61,481 bases of DNA from JAJFFW01 sp038531315 (GCA_038531315.1 JBCBBT010000013.1:1-61481); one strand, 5' to 3'; counted from the stretch's first letter, positions 48,659-58,487 are shown. Numbers and translations: made by a program. The notes: generated from the sequence alone by a model not told the origin.

Positions 48659-51111
48659 TCAGCCTTCAGGAATATCAGTCTAAACAAACGCGGCTTTCTG
48701 ACTATTTGCCTTGGGCTTGTCTGATTGCGCCTGGCGTCGTCCTCAACAAGGATGGGAGTTTTCAGCGCACAGCGCGTTTTCGCGGACCCGATCTGGAGAG
48801 CTCCACACGAGAGAGTCTCGTTTCAGTCTGTGCCCGGATTAACAATGCTCTGAAACGGTTTGGATCGAACTGGGCGCTTTACTTTGAAGCGTCGCGGGAG
48901 CGAGCCGCCGATTATCCAGCGAGTGATTGGCGCGACCCAGCCGCGTGGCTGATTGAGGAAGAACGCCGTGGTCAGTTCACCGAAGCCGGCACGCTCTATG
49001 AGTCCTCTTATTACATTACGTTCGCCTATCTTCCGCCAACGGATTCCATTGGCAAATTGGAAGGTGTCTTTATTGAAACCCCAAAGGATGGACGAGAGGC
49101 GAGCGCCCACGACCATCTCGCACGCTTCATCGCCGAAACCGAAAAGGGCCTCGACCTCTTCGCCAGTGTGATGCCGGAAGCCGCCTTCCTGAACGATGAT
49201 GAAACGCTGACTTATCTGCAAGCGACTGTTTCGCCGAAGCGCCATCCTGTGCGCGCACCGGAAACGCCTGCTTATCTGGACGCCGTTCTGGGCGGCGCTG
49301 ATCTCGTCGGCGGTCTTGAGCCGATGTTGGGCGGTAAACACTTACGGGTGATTTCGGTCCAGGGGTTTCCGTCCGCCACCGAGCCGGGATTGCTCGATGA
49401 GTTGAATGGCCTCGGTTTTCCTTATCGCTGGACGACCCGTTATCTCCCAATGGACAAAGCCGACGCGGCAAAAGTGCTTGGTCGATATCGCCGGCAGTGG
49501 TTTGCAAAACGCAAATCACTGATGGCCATCATTAAGGAGGCAATGACCAATGAAGCCTCCGTGCTTGTGGATACGGATGCCGACAATAAAACAGCGGACA
49601 GCGACGCCGCCTTGCAGGCGCTCGGCGAAGATCTTGTCGGCTTCGGTTATCTGACAACGGCGGTTACAGTCAGTCACAACGATGCGGGCGCCGCTGACGG
49701 CATGATCCGGGAGGTGGACCGGATCATCAATGGCCGTGGCTATGTGACCATCAATGAGACCGTCAACGCCGTCGATGCCTGGCTTGGAACGATTCCCGGT
49801 CATGCTTATGCGAATGTCCGCCAGCCTATCGTTCACAGCTTAAACCTCGCCCATATGATGCCGCTGTCTGCAATCTGGGCCGGGCCGCAGACAAACGAAC
49901 ATCTGAGCGCGCCGCCGCTCCTTTATGCGACGACCGGCAGCCACACGCCGTTTCGTCTGGTTACGCATCAAAACGATGTCGGTCATACTTTGGTGGTCGG
50001 CCCAACCGGCGCCGGCAAGTCTGTACTTCTCTCTCTGATCGCCGCGCAGTTCCGGCGCTATGACGATGCACAAGTGTTCTTCTTCGACAAAGGCCGGTCC
50101 GCGCAGGCCGTAACCGCCGCCATGGGCGGAGACCATTATGCGCTCTGCGAAGAAGAAGCGCTCTCTTTCCAGCCGCTCGCAAGGATCGACGAGGATGCTG
50201 AACGGGCCTGGGCGCTGGAATGGGTGACAGGTCTTCTCGCCCATGAAGGCGTCCAGATCGAGCCGTCTGTGAAGGAATCCGTCTGGACGGCGATCATGTC
50301 ACTCAGTTCCGCCCCGCTTGAAGAACGTACAATGACGGGCCTGACAGTGCTGTTGCAGTCCAACCGCCTGAAACAGGCCTTGCAACCTTATACGCTTGCG
50401 GGCGCCCATGGCGCCTTGCTCGATGCGGATCGCGAGACACTGGAGACCGGCGGCTGGCAATGCTTCGAGATGGAAGAGTTGATGCACCAGTCGTCGCTCG
50501 TTCTTCCCGTACTCACTTATTTATTTCATCGACTGGAAGCACGATTCGATGGTCGCCCGACCATGCTCATTCTCGATGAAGCCTGGGTGTTCCTGGACGA
50601 TCCGCTTTTCGCAGCGCGCATACGCGAATGGCTGAAAGTGCTGCGTAAACGGAATGTCTCCGTCGTCTTCGCGACCCAGTCGCTGTCAGACATTGCGAAT
50701 AGCGCCATCGCACCGGCGATTATTGAGAGCTGTCCGTCGCGGATATTTCTGCCGAATGATCGAGCGCTGGAACCGCAGCAAGCCGAAACCTATGCCTCTT
50801 TCGGACTCAATCCGCGCCAAGTCGAGATCATCGCACAAGCAACGCCAAAACGGGACTACTATTTCCAGTCTCGCGCCGGGAATAGACTGTTCGATCTCAA
50901 TATTGGCCCTGTCGGCCTTGCTTTTTGCGCCGCGTCTTCAAAGCGCGATCTCGTGGAGATTTCGCGCGTCCTGAATGCGTACCCGCGCGGCGCGTTCGCA
51001 GCCGAATGGCTGCGACACAAGGGATTGGAGTGGGCGGCCGAACTGATCGCTCCCGCTGATTCATCTCTCGACACCATTAAACAAGGAGAACCCCTATGCG
51101 CCGCAGAATAG
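48655..51111 (+). CDS. trbE: TrbE, conjugal transfer ATPase (VirB4-like)
   Basis: An 818-residue secretion ATPase, the largest of the operon. It starts MISLQEYQSKQTRLSDYLPWACLIAPGVVLNKDGSFQ as the family does. Walker A is TLVVGPTGAGKSVLLSLIA near residue 445 and Walker B is PTMLILDEAWVFLDD near 640. It overlaps trbD by four bases and trbJ by 16. The open frame upstream of 48655 is a trbD shadow. Confidence 0.95.
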   Translation: MISLQEYQSKQTRLSDYLPWACLIAPGVVLNKDGSFQRTARFRGPDLESSTRESLVSVCARINNALKRFGSNWALYFEASRERAADYPASDWRDPAAWLIEEERRGQFTEAGTLYESSYYITFAYLPPTDSIGKLEGVFIETPKDGREASAHDHLARFIAETEKGLDLFASVMPEAAFLNDDETLTYLQATVSPKRHPVRAPETPAYLDAVLGGADLVGGLEPMLGGKHLRVISVQGFPSATEPGLLDELNGLGFPYRWTTRYLPMDKADAAKVLGRYRRQWFAKRKSLMAIIKEAMTNEASVLVDTDADNKTADSDAALQALGEDLVGFGYLTTAVTVSHNDAGAADGMIREVDRIINGRGYVTINETVNAVDAWLGTIPGHAYANVRQPIVHSLNLAHMMPLSAIWAGPQTNEHLSAPPLLYATTGSHTPFRLVTHQNDVGHTLVVGPTGAGKSVLLSLIAAQFRRYDDAQVFFFDKGRSAQAVTAAMGGDHYALCEEEALSFQPLARIDEDAERAWALEWVTGLLAHEGVQIEPSVKESVWTAIMSLSSAPLEERTMTGLTVLLQSNRLKQALQPYTLAGAHGALLDADRETLETGGWQCFEMEELMHQSSLVLPVLTYLFHRLEARFDGRPTMLILDEAWVFLDDPLFAARIREWLKVLRKRNVSVVFATQSLSDIANSAIAPAIIESCPSRIFLPNDRALEPQQAETYASFGLNPRQVEIIAQATPKRDYYFQSRAGNRLFDLNIGPVGLAFCAASSKRDLVEISRVLNAYPRGAFAAEWLRHKGLEWAAELIAPADSSLDTIKQGEPLCAAE

Positions 51112-51833
51112 CTGTCGCGGCGGCTTGCCTCTTAACGAGCACCGCTATTGTTCCAATCCCGATTATACCGTCTGCTCATGCGTTTCCGTTCGGCGGCGGC
51201 ATTGTCTACGATCCCAGCAACCACGCACAAAACATCCTGACAGCGGCCCGCACGCTTCAGCAGATCAACAATCAGGTGCGTCAGCTTCAAAACGAAGCTG
51301 ACATGCTGATCAATGACGCCCGCAACCTCGCGCGTGCAGGATTTAATCCGCAGGCGGAAATCAATCGTATTTTGCGCGAGATTGACCGCTTACTGCGTGA
51401 TGCGCGCGCGATCTCCTATGAAGTCGAAGAAACCGACCGGGTTTTCCAGGAGAATTATCCGGAAGACTACGACGACTGGTCGCGGTCCGACATGGCCGCG
51501 GCGGCGGAACTGCAATGGACGGTCTCCCGCAGCGCCTTCAACGACACATTGCTGGTCCAATCCCAGATCGTACAGAATGTGCGCGCCGATACGGGCACCC
51601 TCGACCGACTACTGACGGAAACAAGTACAGCCGAAGGTGCATTGTCTGTTGCGCAAACCGGCAATCGCCTCGTCGCGCTGGGCGTCAAACAGGACATGCA
51701 AATCCAGGAGTTGATGGCCGCGCAATATCGCGCCGAAGCGCTTGAACGCGCGCGACGCCTTCAGATTGAACGCGAAAGCAGAGTCCGTCATCGCCGGTTT
51801 GTTGGTGACGGCTCGGCATACGCAGGCTCGTAA
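51096..51833 (+). CDS. trbJ: TrbJ (VirB5-like)
   Basis: A 245-residue exported protein with a signal peptide (about residues 1-28, ending SAHAF) and a long coiled-coil helical body (LTAARTLQQINNQVRQLQNEADMLINDARNLA) typical of TrbJ, a minor pilus-tip component. AAGGAGA precedes the ATG. Confidence 0.92.
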   Translation: MRRRIAVAAACLLTSTAIVPIPIIPSAHAFPFGGGIVYDPSNHAQNILTAARTLQQINNQVRQLQNEADMLINDARNLARAGFNPQAEINRILREIDRLLRDARAISYEVEETDRVFQENYPEDYDDWSRSDMAAAAELQWTVSRSAFNDTLLVQSQIVQNVRADTGTLDRLLTETSTAEGALSVAQTGNRLVALGVKQDMQIQELMAAQYRAEALERARRLQIERESRVRHRRFVGDGSAYAGS

Positions 51834-51843
51834 GGAGGCGTTT

Positions 51844-53175
51844 GTGGACGATCTCGGCGTCATCGATCGATTTGTCGAAACCTTTTCGACCTATATCGAC
51901 TCAGGCTTTGGATTGCTGGGTCCGGATGTCGCCTATCTGACAATCATTCTTGTCAGTATCGATATCGTCCTTGCAGGCCTCTTTTGGGCCATGGGGCCTG
52001 AGAACAACATTGTCGGCACCTTTTTGAAGAAAGTGCTTTATGTCGGCTTTTTCGCGCTGATCCTGAACAACTTCGCTTTTCTCGCCGATATCATTTTCAC
52101 AAGCTTTGCTCAGCTTGGCCTCAATGCAACGGGATCGACAATCACCGCAGGCGATCTCTTGCGGCCTGGTTTCGTCGCCAACACGGGTTTCACCGCTGCT
52201 TTCCCATTACTGCAGGAAATCAACGAGCTGACCGGTCCGATCGGCTTTTTCACAAACATCGTCATGATTGCGATTTTGTTTCTTGCCTGGATCATCACGC
52301 TATTTGCGTTTTTCTTTCTCGCGATCCAGCTGTTCGTCACGATCATCGAATTCAAGCTGACGACACTTGCAGGGTTCGTCCTTATTCCCTTCGCGCTTTG
52401 GAACAAAACGTCCTTCCTCGCCGAGCGCGTTCTGGGCAATGTCATTGCCTCGGGCGTAAAGCTCATGGTGCTGGCGATCATTGTCGGGATCGGCTCAACC
52501 CTGTTTGGAACGGTCACCTCCGGCTTCACGCCCGGCGATGTCACGCTTGAAGACGCTGGCGCCGTCATTCTCGCATCCATGGCAATGTTTGCGCTCGGCA
52601 TATTCGGCCCGGGCATCGCGACCGGGCTTGTTTCTGGCGCACCGCAACTCGGTGCTGGCTCTGTGGTTGGCGCTGCGGCCGGTGTCGGTGCTGGCGCCGT
52701 TGCAGGCGGCGCCGTCGCAGCAGGAGCGTTAAGAACCGGCGCCGCGATCACGGGCGGGGCTGTTAAAGCAGGGGCGTCAACGGCAGGGGGCGCCAACGCA
52801 GCCTTCTCTCTCGGAAAGGCAGCATCGGGCGCACAAGGCTGGCGCGGGACAGCTGCAGGGCTCGGTTCTGTCGCCGAAGCCGGTGCATCCTCAGTCGCAT
52901 CTTCAGCGCGCTCGGCCGTCTCGCGTGTCGCAGACCCAGTGAGGACCAGTTTTCAAAGTGGCGGCCGTAAAGCGTTCGCCGCAACCGGTGGGTCTTTTGG
53001 TGGGGCAAGCAGCACGCCCGCACCGGCCGCAGCCAATGACCAACCCGATTGGGCGCGACGCGTGTCTCGCCAACAGTTTCAACGAGACGCTGGTCTCGCG
53101 GCAACGGCTGCGCTGCGCGACGGCGATCGTGGCGGCTCCGGTGAAGGTCCGCGTCTCAAGCAAGATGAGGAGTAA
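51844..53175 (+). CDS. trbL: TrbL (VirB6-like)
   Basis: A 443-residue polytopic membrane protein with about six helices (residues 20-260) and a long Gly/Ala-rich low-complexity tail ending in a charged segment. The start is GTG 51844, five bases after AAGGAGG; the in-frame extension to 51742 lies inside trbJ. TrbK, the small entry-exclusion lipoprotein often found between trbJ and trbL, is absent: only ten bases separate the two genes. Confidence 0.9.
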   Translation: MDDLGVIDRFVETFSTYIDSGFGLLGPDVAYLTIILVSIDIVLAGLFWAMGPENNIVGTFLKKVLYVGFFALILNNFAFLADIIFTSFAQLGLNATGSTITAGDLLRPGFVANTGFTAAFPLLQEINELTGPIGFFTNIVMIAILFLAWIITLFAFFFLAIQLFVTIIEFKLTTLAGFVLIPFALWNKTSFLAERVLGNVIASGVKLMVLAIIVGIGSTLFGTVTSGFTPGDVTLEDAGAVILASMAMFALGIFGPGIATGLVSGAPQLGAGSVVGAAAGVGAGAVAGGAVAAGALRTGAAITGGAVKAGASTAGGANAAFSLGKAASGAQGWRGTAAGLGSVAEAGASSVASSARSAVSRVADPVRTSFQSGGRKAFAATGGSFGGASSTPAPAAANDQPDWARRVSRQQFQRDAGLAATAALRDGDRGGSGEGPRLKQDEE

Positions 53176-53181
53176 GAGCCC

Positions 53182-53877
53182 ATGTGGAAGCGCCAACAAC
53201 AAGCCTACGGATCAACACCAACTGCAACAACGCCATACCAACGCGCCGCTCAGGTCTGGGATGATCGTATGGGATCAGCGCGGGTGCAGGCGCGTAATTG
53301 GCGTCTTACAGCTTTCGCCGCGATCGTACTTGCAGCAATCATGTCGGTCGCCTTTGTCTGGCGAACGTCGCAAAGCATCGTGACGCCGTATGTTGTTGAA
53401 TTGCAGTCAAATGGCGATGTACGCGCTGTTCAATCTGCAACAGCGAATTATGAACCTGGTGACGCTCAAATTGCGTACCAACTTGCCGAGTTCATCAAGA
53501 ACGTTCGTTCCGTCTCCATCGACCCCATCGTCGTGCGAGAAAACTGGCTGAAAGCATACGATTATACGACAGATCAGGCAGCGCTCACGCTCAGCGAATA
53601 CGCCCGCGACAATGATCCGTTTTCGGACGTAGGCACGCGTTCGGTGTCTGTTGATATCGAAAGCGTCGTGCGGTCTTCGGGCGATAGTTTCGAACTGCGT
53701 TGGCGCGAGACGACCTTCATGTCCGGTGTCCAAATATCGCAATCCACATTCACTGCTGTCCTCGCCGTTGTCCTCAATCCGCCGCGAGATGAGGAAACGC
53801 TGCATCGCAATCCGCTCGGTGTTTACGTGCACGGCATCAACTGGTCGAGAGACCTCATCCAGGGAGATCAACAATGA
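53182..53877 (+). CDS. trbF: TrbF (VirB8-like)
   Basis: A 231-residue bitopic protein: basic N-terminus, one membrane helix (FAAIVLAAIMSVAFVW) and a periplasmic NTF2-like domain (YVVELQSNGDVRAVQSATANYEP, and RWRETTFMSG). It ends with a four-base overlap with trbG. Confidence 0.93.
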   Translation: MWKRQQQAYGSTPTATTPYQRAAQVWDDRMGSARVQARNWRLTAFAAIVLAAIMSVAFVWRTSQSIVTPYVVELQSNGDVRAVQSATANYEPGDAQIAYQLAEFIKNVRSVSIDPIVVRENWLKAYDYTTDQAALTLSEYARDNDPFSDVGTRSVSVDIESVVRSSGDSFELRWRETTFMSGVQISQSTFTAVLAVVLNPPRDEETLHRNPLGVYVHGINWSRDLIQGDQQ

Positions 53878-54878
53878 TCCGTACAACACTTCTTTTGGGA
53901 ACACTCATCCTTCTCGGCGCGTGTTCCACGCTCAATGGCTATGACCAGGACTTTGATCTGGACAGCGCGGAGTTCGTCGAAGCGATCTATCTCTCCGATG
54001 ATACCGAAGTGTCACCAATTGTGGTGGAGCGGATCGAGCCCGTCGCGATGGCCGGGCAGTTAAAACCCGTCGAACGCACGATCGCAACCAGACCGTCGCT
54101 CCGGCCCCATGAAGCCATCGATCAAGCCAATGACTCGGCTGCAATTGAACCAGACAAAGCAAGTTTTATCAATGCGATCCAGATCTACCCTTATACAATC
54201 GGCGCACTCTATCAGGTCTACACTGCGCCTGAACAAGTGACTGATATTGCATTGCAGCCCGGCGAGCAGCTCATGTCAGTCTCTGCCGGCGATACAACCC
54301 GGTGGGTGTTGGGCGACACAGTCTCCGGCAGCGGGGACAATGAACAAGTACATATTCTGGTTAAACCGGTTGCGCCCGGGCTTCGCACCAATCTGATTAT
54401 CACGACCTCGAAGCGGACCTATCACGCGGAACTCACCTCGTTCCGTGAGACCTACATGGCGGCGGTCTCATGGCGCTATCCGCATGAAGATCTCGTCGCA
54501 AGCCGATCGCGCTCGTCCGAACGCGGATCGCGAAATCGAAGCACTGTTGAGCGCGGCCTATCAATCGAGAGACTGAACTTCCGTTACGAAATCGACGGCG
54601 ACGACCCACATTGGCGTCCGCTTCGCGCCTTTGATGATGGGCGCAAAGTCTTAATCCAATTTCCAGATCGGCTCGACCAGGGTGAAGCGCCGCCGCTTTT
54701 CGTTGTTGGCCGCAATGGCGAAAGTCAACTCGTCAACTATCGCGTTAGCGGCGCTTACTACATTGTCGACCGTCTCTTTGCTGCAGCTGAATTGCGCCTT
54801 GGTGAAGACAACCAGCAGGTGGTCCGCATTATCAGAACGCGTTCGCCAAAGCGCCAGATTGCGGGGCTGGGGCTGTGA
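53874..54878 (+). CDS. trbG: TrbG (VirB9-like) with a lipobox
   Basis: A 334-residue outer-membrane-core component. The family body is visible in DIALQPGEQLMSVSAGDTTRWVLG, the IITTSKRTYHAEL strand and FRYEIDGDDPHWRPLRAFDDGRKVLIQFP. It begins with a canonical lipobox (LILLGACST), so it is likely lipid-anchored. No trbH (VirB7-type lipoprotein) gene is present, so this protein may take over its anchoring role. Confidence 0.92.
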   Translation: MIRTTLLLGTLILLGACSTLNGYDQDFDLDSAEFVEAIYLSDDTEVSPIVVERIEPVAMAGQLKPVERTIATRPSLRPHEAIDQANDSAAIEPDKASFINAIQIYPYTIGALYQVYTAPEQVTDIALQPGEQLMSVSAGDTTRWVLGDTVSGSGDNEQVHILVKPVAPGLRTNLIITTSKRTYHAELTSFRETYMAAVSWRYPHEDLVASRSRSSERGSRNRSTVERGLSIERLNFRYEIDGDDPHWRPLRAFDDGRKVLIQFPDRLDQGEAPPLFVVGRNGESQLVNYRVSGAYYIVDRLFAAAELRLGEDNQQVVRIIRTRSPKRQIAGLGL

Positions 54879-56098
54879 GCGATATGCCAGACGAACTGAC
54901 ATTGCGCGCTAAACCGCGACCCGTGAAACGGTTTAATCGCAACGCTCTGATGGTTACGGCCACTGTGTTATCTGTACTGATTATCGGCGCGGGCGCCTAT
55001 GCGTTGCGTTCGCCGTCAGCGGCGGATGGCGCGAGCAACCGCGAACTCTATAACACTACAAACAAGACAATGCCGGACGCCTTCGCGGCATTGCCGGCGA
55101 GCTACGCCGATGTGCGAGACGAACCCGTTCTCGGCCCGCCTCTTCCAGGGGATATTGGTGTCGGCATGGTCGCGCGGGACCGTGCTGAACAGCACCTGGA
55201 CAATCCTTTCCGCTACGAGCCTGCTTCAGCTTCGCGCCCGGCCGCTGCGGCCGCCTCTGGCGGCGTGTCTGAAAGAGACACAGCGCGATCTTCTGACCTG
55301 TTCTTTATTGAACGGACCAATGGCGCGGGCGCATTGGGACGCACGGCAGCAAGCGCTTCTCTATCCAATACGCCGGATTTCGACAGCCTCGCGGCACTGG
55401 CCGCGCTCGGGCCATCGAGCGCTCCAGCCTTCGGGCCCGCAAATGATCCGAATTTTCAGTCCCGCAAAGAGGACTTCCTTGGCGAAGCGGTCGATACGCA
55501 AATCTACAACCCGCACCGTCTGCAGACGCCGATTTCTCCCTATCAGGTCATGGCGGGAACGATTATTCCGGCCAGCCTCGTAACAGGTCTGAACTCTGAT
55601 CTGCCCGGCCAAGTGATCGCTCAAGTTACTGAAAATGTCTACGACACGCCGAGCGGTGAATATCTTTTGATTCCGCAAGGCACACGATTGATTGGACGCT
55701 ACGACAGCGTTGTCGCCTTCGGTCAATCCCGCGCGCTTATGGTCTGGACAAGGATCATCATGCCGGACGGCACGTCCATGGTTATCGACAATCTCCCTGG
55801 CACAGACACGAGCGGATACGCCGGCGTCAAAGACCGGGTCGATCATCACTATCTCGAACTCTTTGGCGCTGCGATTCTGTCATCGGTGCTTTCTGTCGGC
55901 TCAGAGCTCGGCCGCGATACCGATGATAGCGAGATCATTGAGGCGTTGCGCGATGGCGGCCAGCGAACGATCAATCAGGCCGGCCAACAAGTCGTGAACC
56001 GACAGCTCGCCGTGCAACCTACAATCACAGTGCGGCCGGGTTGGCGACTACGCGTCATCGTCAACCGCGATCTCGTCTTGCAACCCTATGGAGGCTGA
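54875..56098 (+). CDS. trbI: TrbI (VirB10-like)
   Basis: A 407-residue channel protein: short cytoplasmic N-terminus, one membrane helix (residues about 25-45), a Pro/Ala-rich linker and the C-terminal VirB10 beta-barrel region (YQVMAGTIIPASLVTGLNSDLPGQVIAQVTENVYDTPSGEYLLIPQGTRLIGRYDS, and VDHHYLELFGAAILSSVLSVG). It starts with a GTG overlapping the trbG stop. Confidence 0.95.
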   Translation: MSDMPDELTLRAKPRPVKRFNRNALMVTATVLSVLIIGAGAYALRSPSAADGASNRELYNTTNKTMPDAFAALPASYADVRDEPVLGPPLPGDIGVGMVARDRAEQHLDNPFRYEPASASRPAAAAASGGVSERDTARSSDLFFIERTNGAGALGRTAASASLSNTPDFDSLAALAALGPSSAPAFGPANDPNFQSRKEDFLGEAVDTQIYNPHRLQTPISPYQVMAGTIIPASLVTGLNSDLPGQVIAQVTENVYDTPSGEYLLIPQGTRLIGRYDSVVAFGQSRALMVWTRIIMPDGTSMVIDNLPGTDTSGYAGVKDRVDHHYLELFGAAILSSVLSVGSELGRDTDDSEIIEALRDGGQRTINQAGQQVVNRQLAVQPTITVRPGWRLRVIVNRDLVLQPYGG

Positions 56099-56102
56099 AC
56101 AA

Positions 56103-56354
56103 ATGACAACACCTAAACTGAAAATCGGCCCCTTGCCGGACACAACGCCGGTCAAGCTCACGCTATCGATTGATCCGGATTTGCAGTCCGATCTCGATAT
56201 CTACGCGAAACTCTATGAGCGCGCCTACGGCGAGAAAGCATCGGTTGCCGCAATTGTACCATCCATGCTTCGCACGTTTCTCTCTGGCGATAGCGGCTTC
56301 AAAAAAGCGCGCCGTGAGACAATACGCATCCCACAATCGAACCGCCAGCAATAG
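56103..56354 (+). CDS. DUF2274 family protein
   Basis: 83 residues; KLTLSIDPDLQSDLDIYAKLYERAYGEKASVAAIVPSMLRTFLSGD is the DUF2274 pattern, with an RHH-like look. It follows trbI in nearly all such operons. SD GGAGG precedes ATG 56103, so the upstream in-frame ATG at 56088 is not used. Possible transcriptional regulator; role unproven. Confidence 0.85.
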   Translation: MTTPKLKIGPLPDTTPVKLTLSIDPDLQSDLDIYAKLYERAYGEKASVAAIVPSMLRTFLSGDSGFKKARRETIRIPQSNRQQ

Positions 56355-56368
56355 AAGGAGAAATTATC

Positions 56369-56683
56369 ATGGCGACTATCGGTCAGTTCCGTACCATCGA
56401 GGGCGGATATGAAGGCACCATCTCAACGTTGAGCATGGCGCGAAAAGTCCGTTTCGTTCCCAACGAAAAGAAAAAGACAGACGCGTCTCCAGATTACTTC
56501 GTGAAGACGGGCAAGTGCGACCTTGGGTTTGCCAAGCGCAAGATGTCGGAAGGCGACAATCCGCGCTCCTACCTCAGCGTGTTTCTCGACGATCCGAGTT
56601 TTGCGGAACCGATCTGGGCCGCACTTTTCGAAAGCGACGGCAAAGCCGATCTTGTTTGGTCCCGATCGAAGACGAATGCCTAA
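56369..56683 (+). CDS. DUF736 family protein (second copy)
   Basis: A 104-residue DUF736 paralogue (IGQFRTIEGGYEGTISTLSMARKVRFVPNEKKKTDASPDYFVKTGKCDLGFAKRK), closer to the usual DUF736 consensus than the first copy at 37826. AAGGAG lies upstream. Closes the backbone on this side. Confidence 0.87.
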   Translation: MATIGQFRTIEGGYEGTISTLSMARKVRFVPNEKKKTDASPDYFVKTGKCDLGFAKRKMSEGDNPRSYLSVFLDDPSFAEPIWAALFESDGKADLVWSRSKTNA

Positions 56684-56698
56684 TTTCTAACTCTTGCT

Positions 56699-56881
56699 AT
56701 GCCCGGTCCACGCGTGATTACAGAGAAGGAGATTGAAGACGGCCTGTGCGTCGTCGCTCGGCTCATTGAGCGGTACGGCGACGCGTATTGGCCTGTCTTT
56801 GACCGTTTGGAACGAGAGTTAGAGGAGAAAAAGAAAAGAGCACATCGATTGAGATTGCGGCTGAGTCAGAGAAAAATATGA
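56699..56881 (+). CDS. Small charged helical protein
   Basis: A 60-residue protein (MPGPRVITEKEIEDGLCVVARLIERYGDAYWPVFDRLERELEEKKKRA...), predicted all helical with a basic tail. Unrecognised as a named family, but similar small genes commonly end this operon. The following 195 bases (56882-57076) are AT-rich and hold no gene. Confidence 0.6.
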   Translation: MPGPRVITEKEIEDGLCVVARLIERYGDAYWPVFDRLERELEEKKKRAHRLRLRLSQRKI

Positions 56882-57076
56882 GCACCTCGATATAAATATC
56901 GCTACATTCGAGTTTAAGGTCTACGTTTCCGCTGCGCGCAGAATCAGACTTTATAATCTATAGCCAATCTGGCAAAAATTAGCCCTTGAACGACAGCCGC
57001 ATAGTAGCAAGCAATCGGCTTAGAATGGCTCAACAATTGTCACTTTCGATGATTTCGAGAACCCGAATTCCGGAGT

Positions 57077-57475
57077 TTAGATAGTTCCTGAGTGCGCCAG
57101 AAGAATTCCCAAATACAGCGTACCAAATGACGCAAGCGAGAATGCTGGAATACGGATGAAAGGAATTCCTGTGTAGTATAGAAGCACGAACGCTGCCCTG
57201 CCTATGATCACGAGTAAAGTCGCTAAGGCAACGTAAGGTCCATCTAAACTCGTGATCGCTCCGACAACAAAAATTGGTACGATGTAGGCAGCGGACTCGA
57301 TCTGGTTGCGATATGTCCGCTCGACGCGAAGTGCGAACGGCCCCTTCTCAACTGATGGACGATTTGATGAAAACCCAAACCCGAATCCTTGGTTGGCATA
57401 AGTTACGAAAATCTCCATAGAGATGGCGAAGAATGTGATTGCGGCGAAGGCGATGAGCGCAGCTGTGAATGTCAT
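57077..57475 (-). CDS. MAPEG family membrane protein
   Basis: A 132-residue protein with about four membrane helices. VERTYRNQIESAAYIVPIFVVGAI matches the MAPEG signature (ERxxxNxxE). The family includes microsomal glutathione transferases and related enzymes. ATG 57475 is chosen because upstream codons overlap the haloalkane dehalogenase gene. It starts five bases after that gene's stop, so the pair form an operon. Confidence 0.82.
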   Translation of the reverse strand: MTFTAALIAFAAITFFAISMEIFVTYANQGFGFGFSSNRPSVEKGPFALRVERTYRNQIESAAYIVPIFVVGAITSLDGPYVALATLLVIIGRAAFVLLYYTGIPFIRIPAFSLASFGTLYLGILLAHSGTI

Positions 57476-57479
57476 GGTC

Positions 57480-58487
57480 TCATCCCTTGTCTGCTTCGCT
57501 GAGTTGCAGGTCTGCTGACCATGAATCGATTGTCTGGCCAATCAGTGTCGGCTGGACTTCCTGGATGTAATGCATACCGGAACCAATATTCACGACCTCC
57601 ATTCGGGGAATGTCGCTCGTAACTTCAGCGGTAACTTTCTTGTTGAAGATGACACCGGGCGTTGCTGTGATCAGGAGGACAGGAACATCTGACGATTTCA
57701 GCCAGTCATAGTTCGCACCGATACGAGCCGCATTATCGGCCGGCTCGCCATCCAGCGGAATTTCCATTGGCCATTGGGCAACCGGGCGGCGGCTCTCGAC
57801 GGTTTGATAGGGCGCGCGATAAACCTCAGCTTCTTCTGCGCTGAGCTCACGTCCAGCCATCATAGGGAGCAGTTTCTCAACGAAATAGTTCCGCTCAGCA
57901 TTTATCTGAAATCCCTTGTCGGGGTCGCGGAACTGACGAAACATGAACTTCGTCGCCATGTCTGCGTCTTTCCAATACATCGGCTTCACGACAGATTCCA
58001 TCACAGCTATCGCGCGAATGTTGTCCGAATGGCCTGCAGCATAATCAAGGCCGATACCTCCACCCCAGTCATGGAGGACGAGGGTGACATCTTCCAGTTC
58101 AAGCGCTTCCATGAAGCCCTCAAAATAGGCGATGTGGTCCGCAAGTCTGTAAGGTATGTCAAGCTTGTCGCTTTGTCCCATCCCAATCAGGTCAAGCGCA
58201 ATCACGCGATGCGACCCACTCAGCTCAGGGATTACATTGCGCCACAGATATGATGATGTGGGATTTCCGTGAACGAGCACCATGACGGGACCTTCACCGA
58301 CATCGACATAATGCATCCGGCTTCCCTTCACCGATACGAATTTTGAATCGTAAGGGAACTCAGCGCTGATGTTTGCTTCTATGTTTTTTGCTTTTGGTGC
58401 GAGCGATGGCATGACGCTTAAACATCCCGAGACAAGCAGTGTTGATAGTGAAACAGCCAATAGTTTGGGGGCGGTGCGGTTTGTCAT
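57480..58487 (-). CDS. Haloalkane dehalogenase-like alpha/beta hydrolase with lipoprotein signal
   Basis: A 335-residue protein. The first 22 residues end LLVSGC, a good lipobox. The hydrolase fold then shows HGNPTSSYLWRNVIP (halide-binding Asn), nucleophile Asp and Trp in LVLHDWGGGIGLDYA near residue 145, the acid in VMESVVKPMYW and the His in GSGMHYIQEVQP. That is the HLD-II (DhaA-like) catalytic pentad arrangement. Such enzymes convert haloalkanes to alcohols. A lipid anchor is uncommon for the family. Confidence 0.85.
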   Translation of the reverse strand: MTNRTAPKLLAVSLSTLLVSGCLSVMPSLAPKAKNIEANISAEFPYDSKFVSVKGSRMHYVDVGEGPVMVLVHGNPTSSYLWRNVIPELSGSHRVIALDLIGMGQSDKLDIPYRLADHIAYFEGFMEALELEDVTLVLHDWGGGIGLDYAAGHSDNIRAIAVMESVVKPMYWKDADMATKFMFRQFRDPDKGFQINAERNYFVEKLLPMMAGRELSAEEAEVYRAPYQTVESRRPVAQWPMEIPLDGEPADNAARIGANYDWLKSSDVPVLLITATPGVIFNKKVTAEVTSDIPRMEVVNIGSGMHYIQEVQPTLIGQTIDSWSADLQLSEADKG

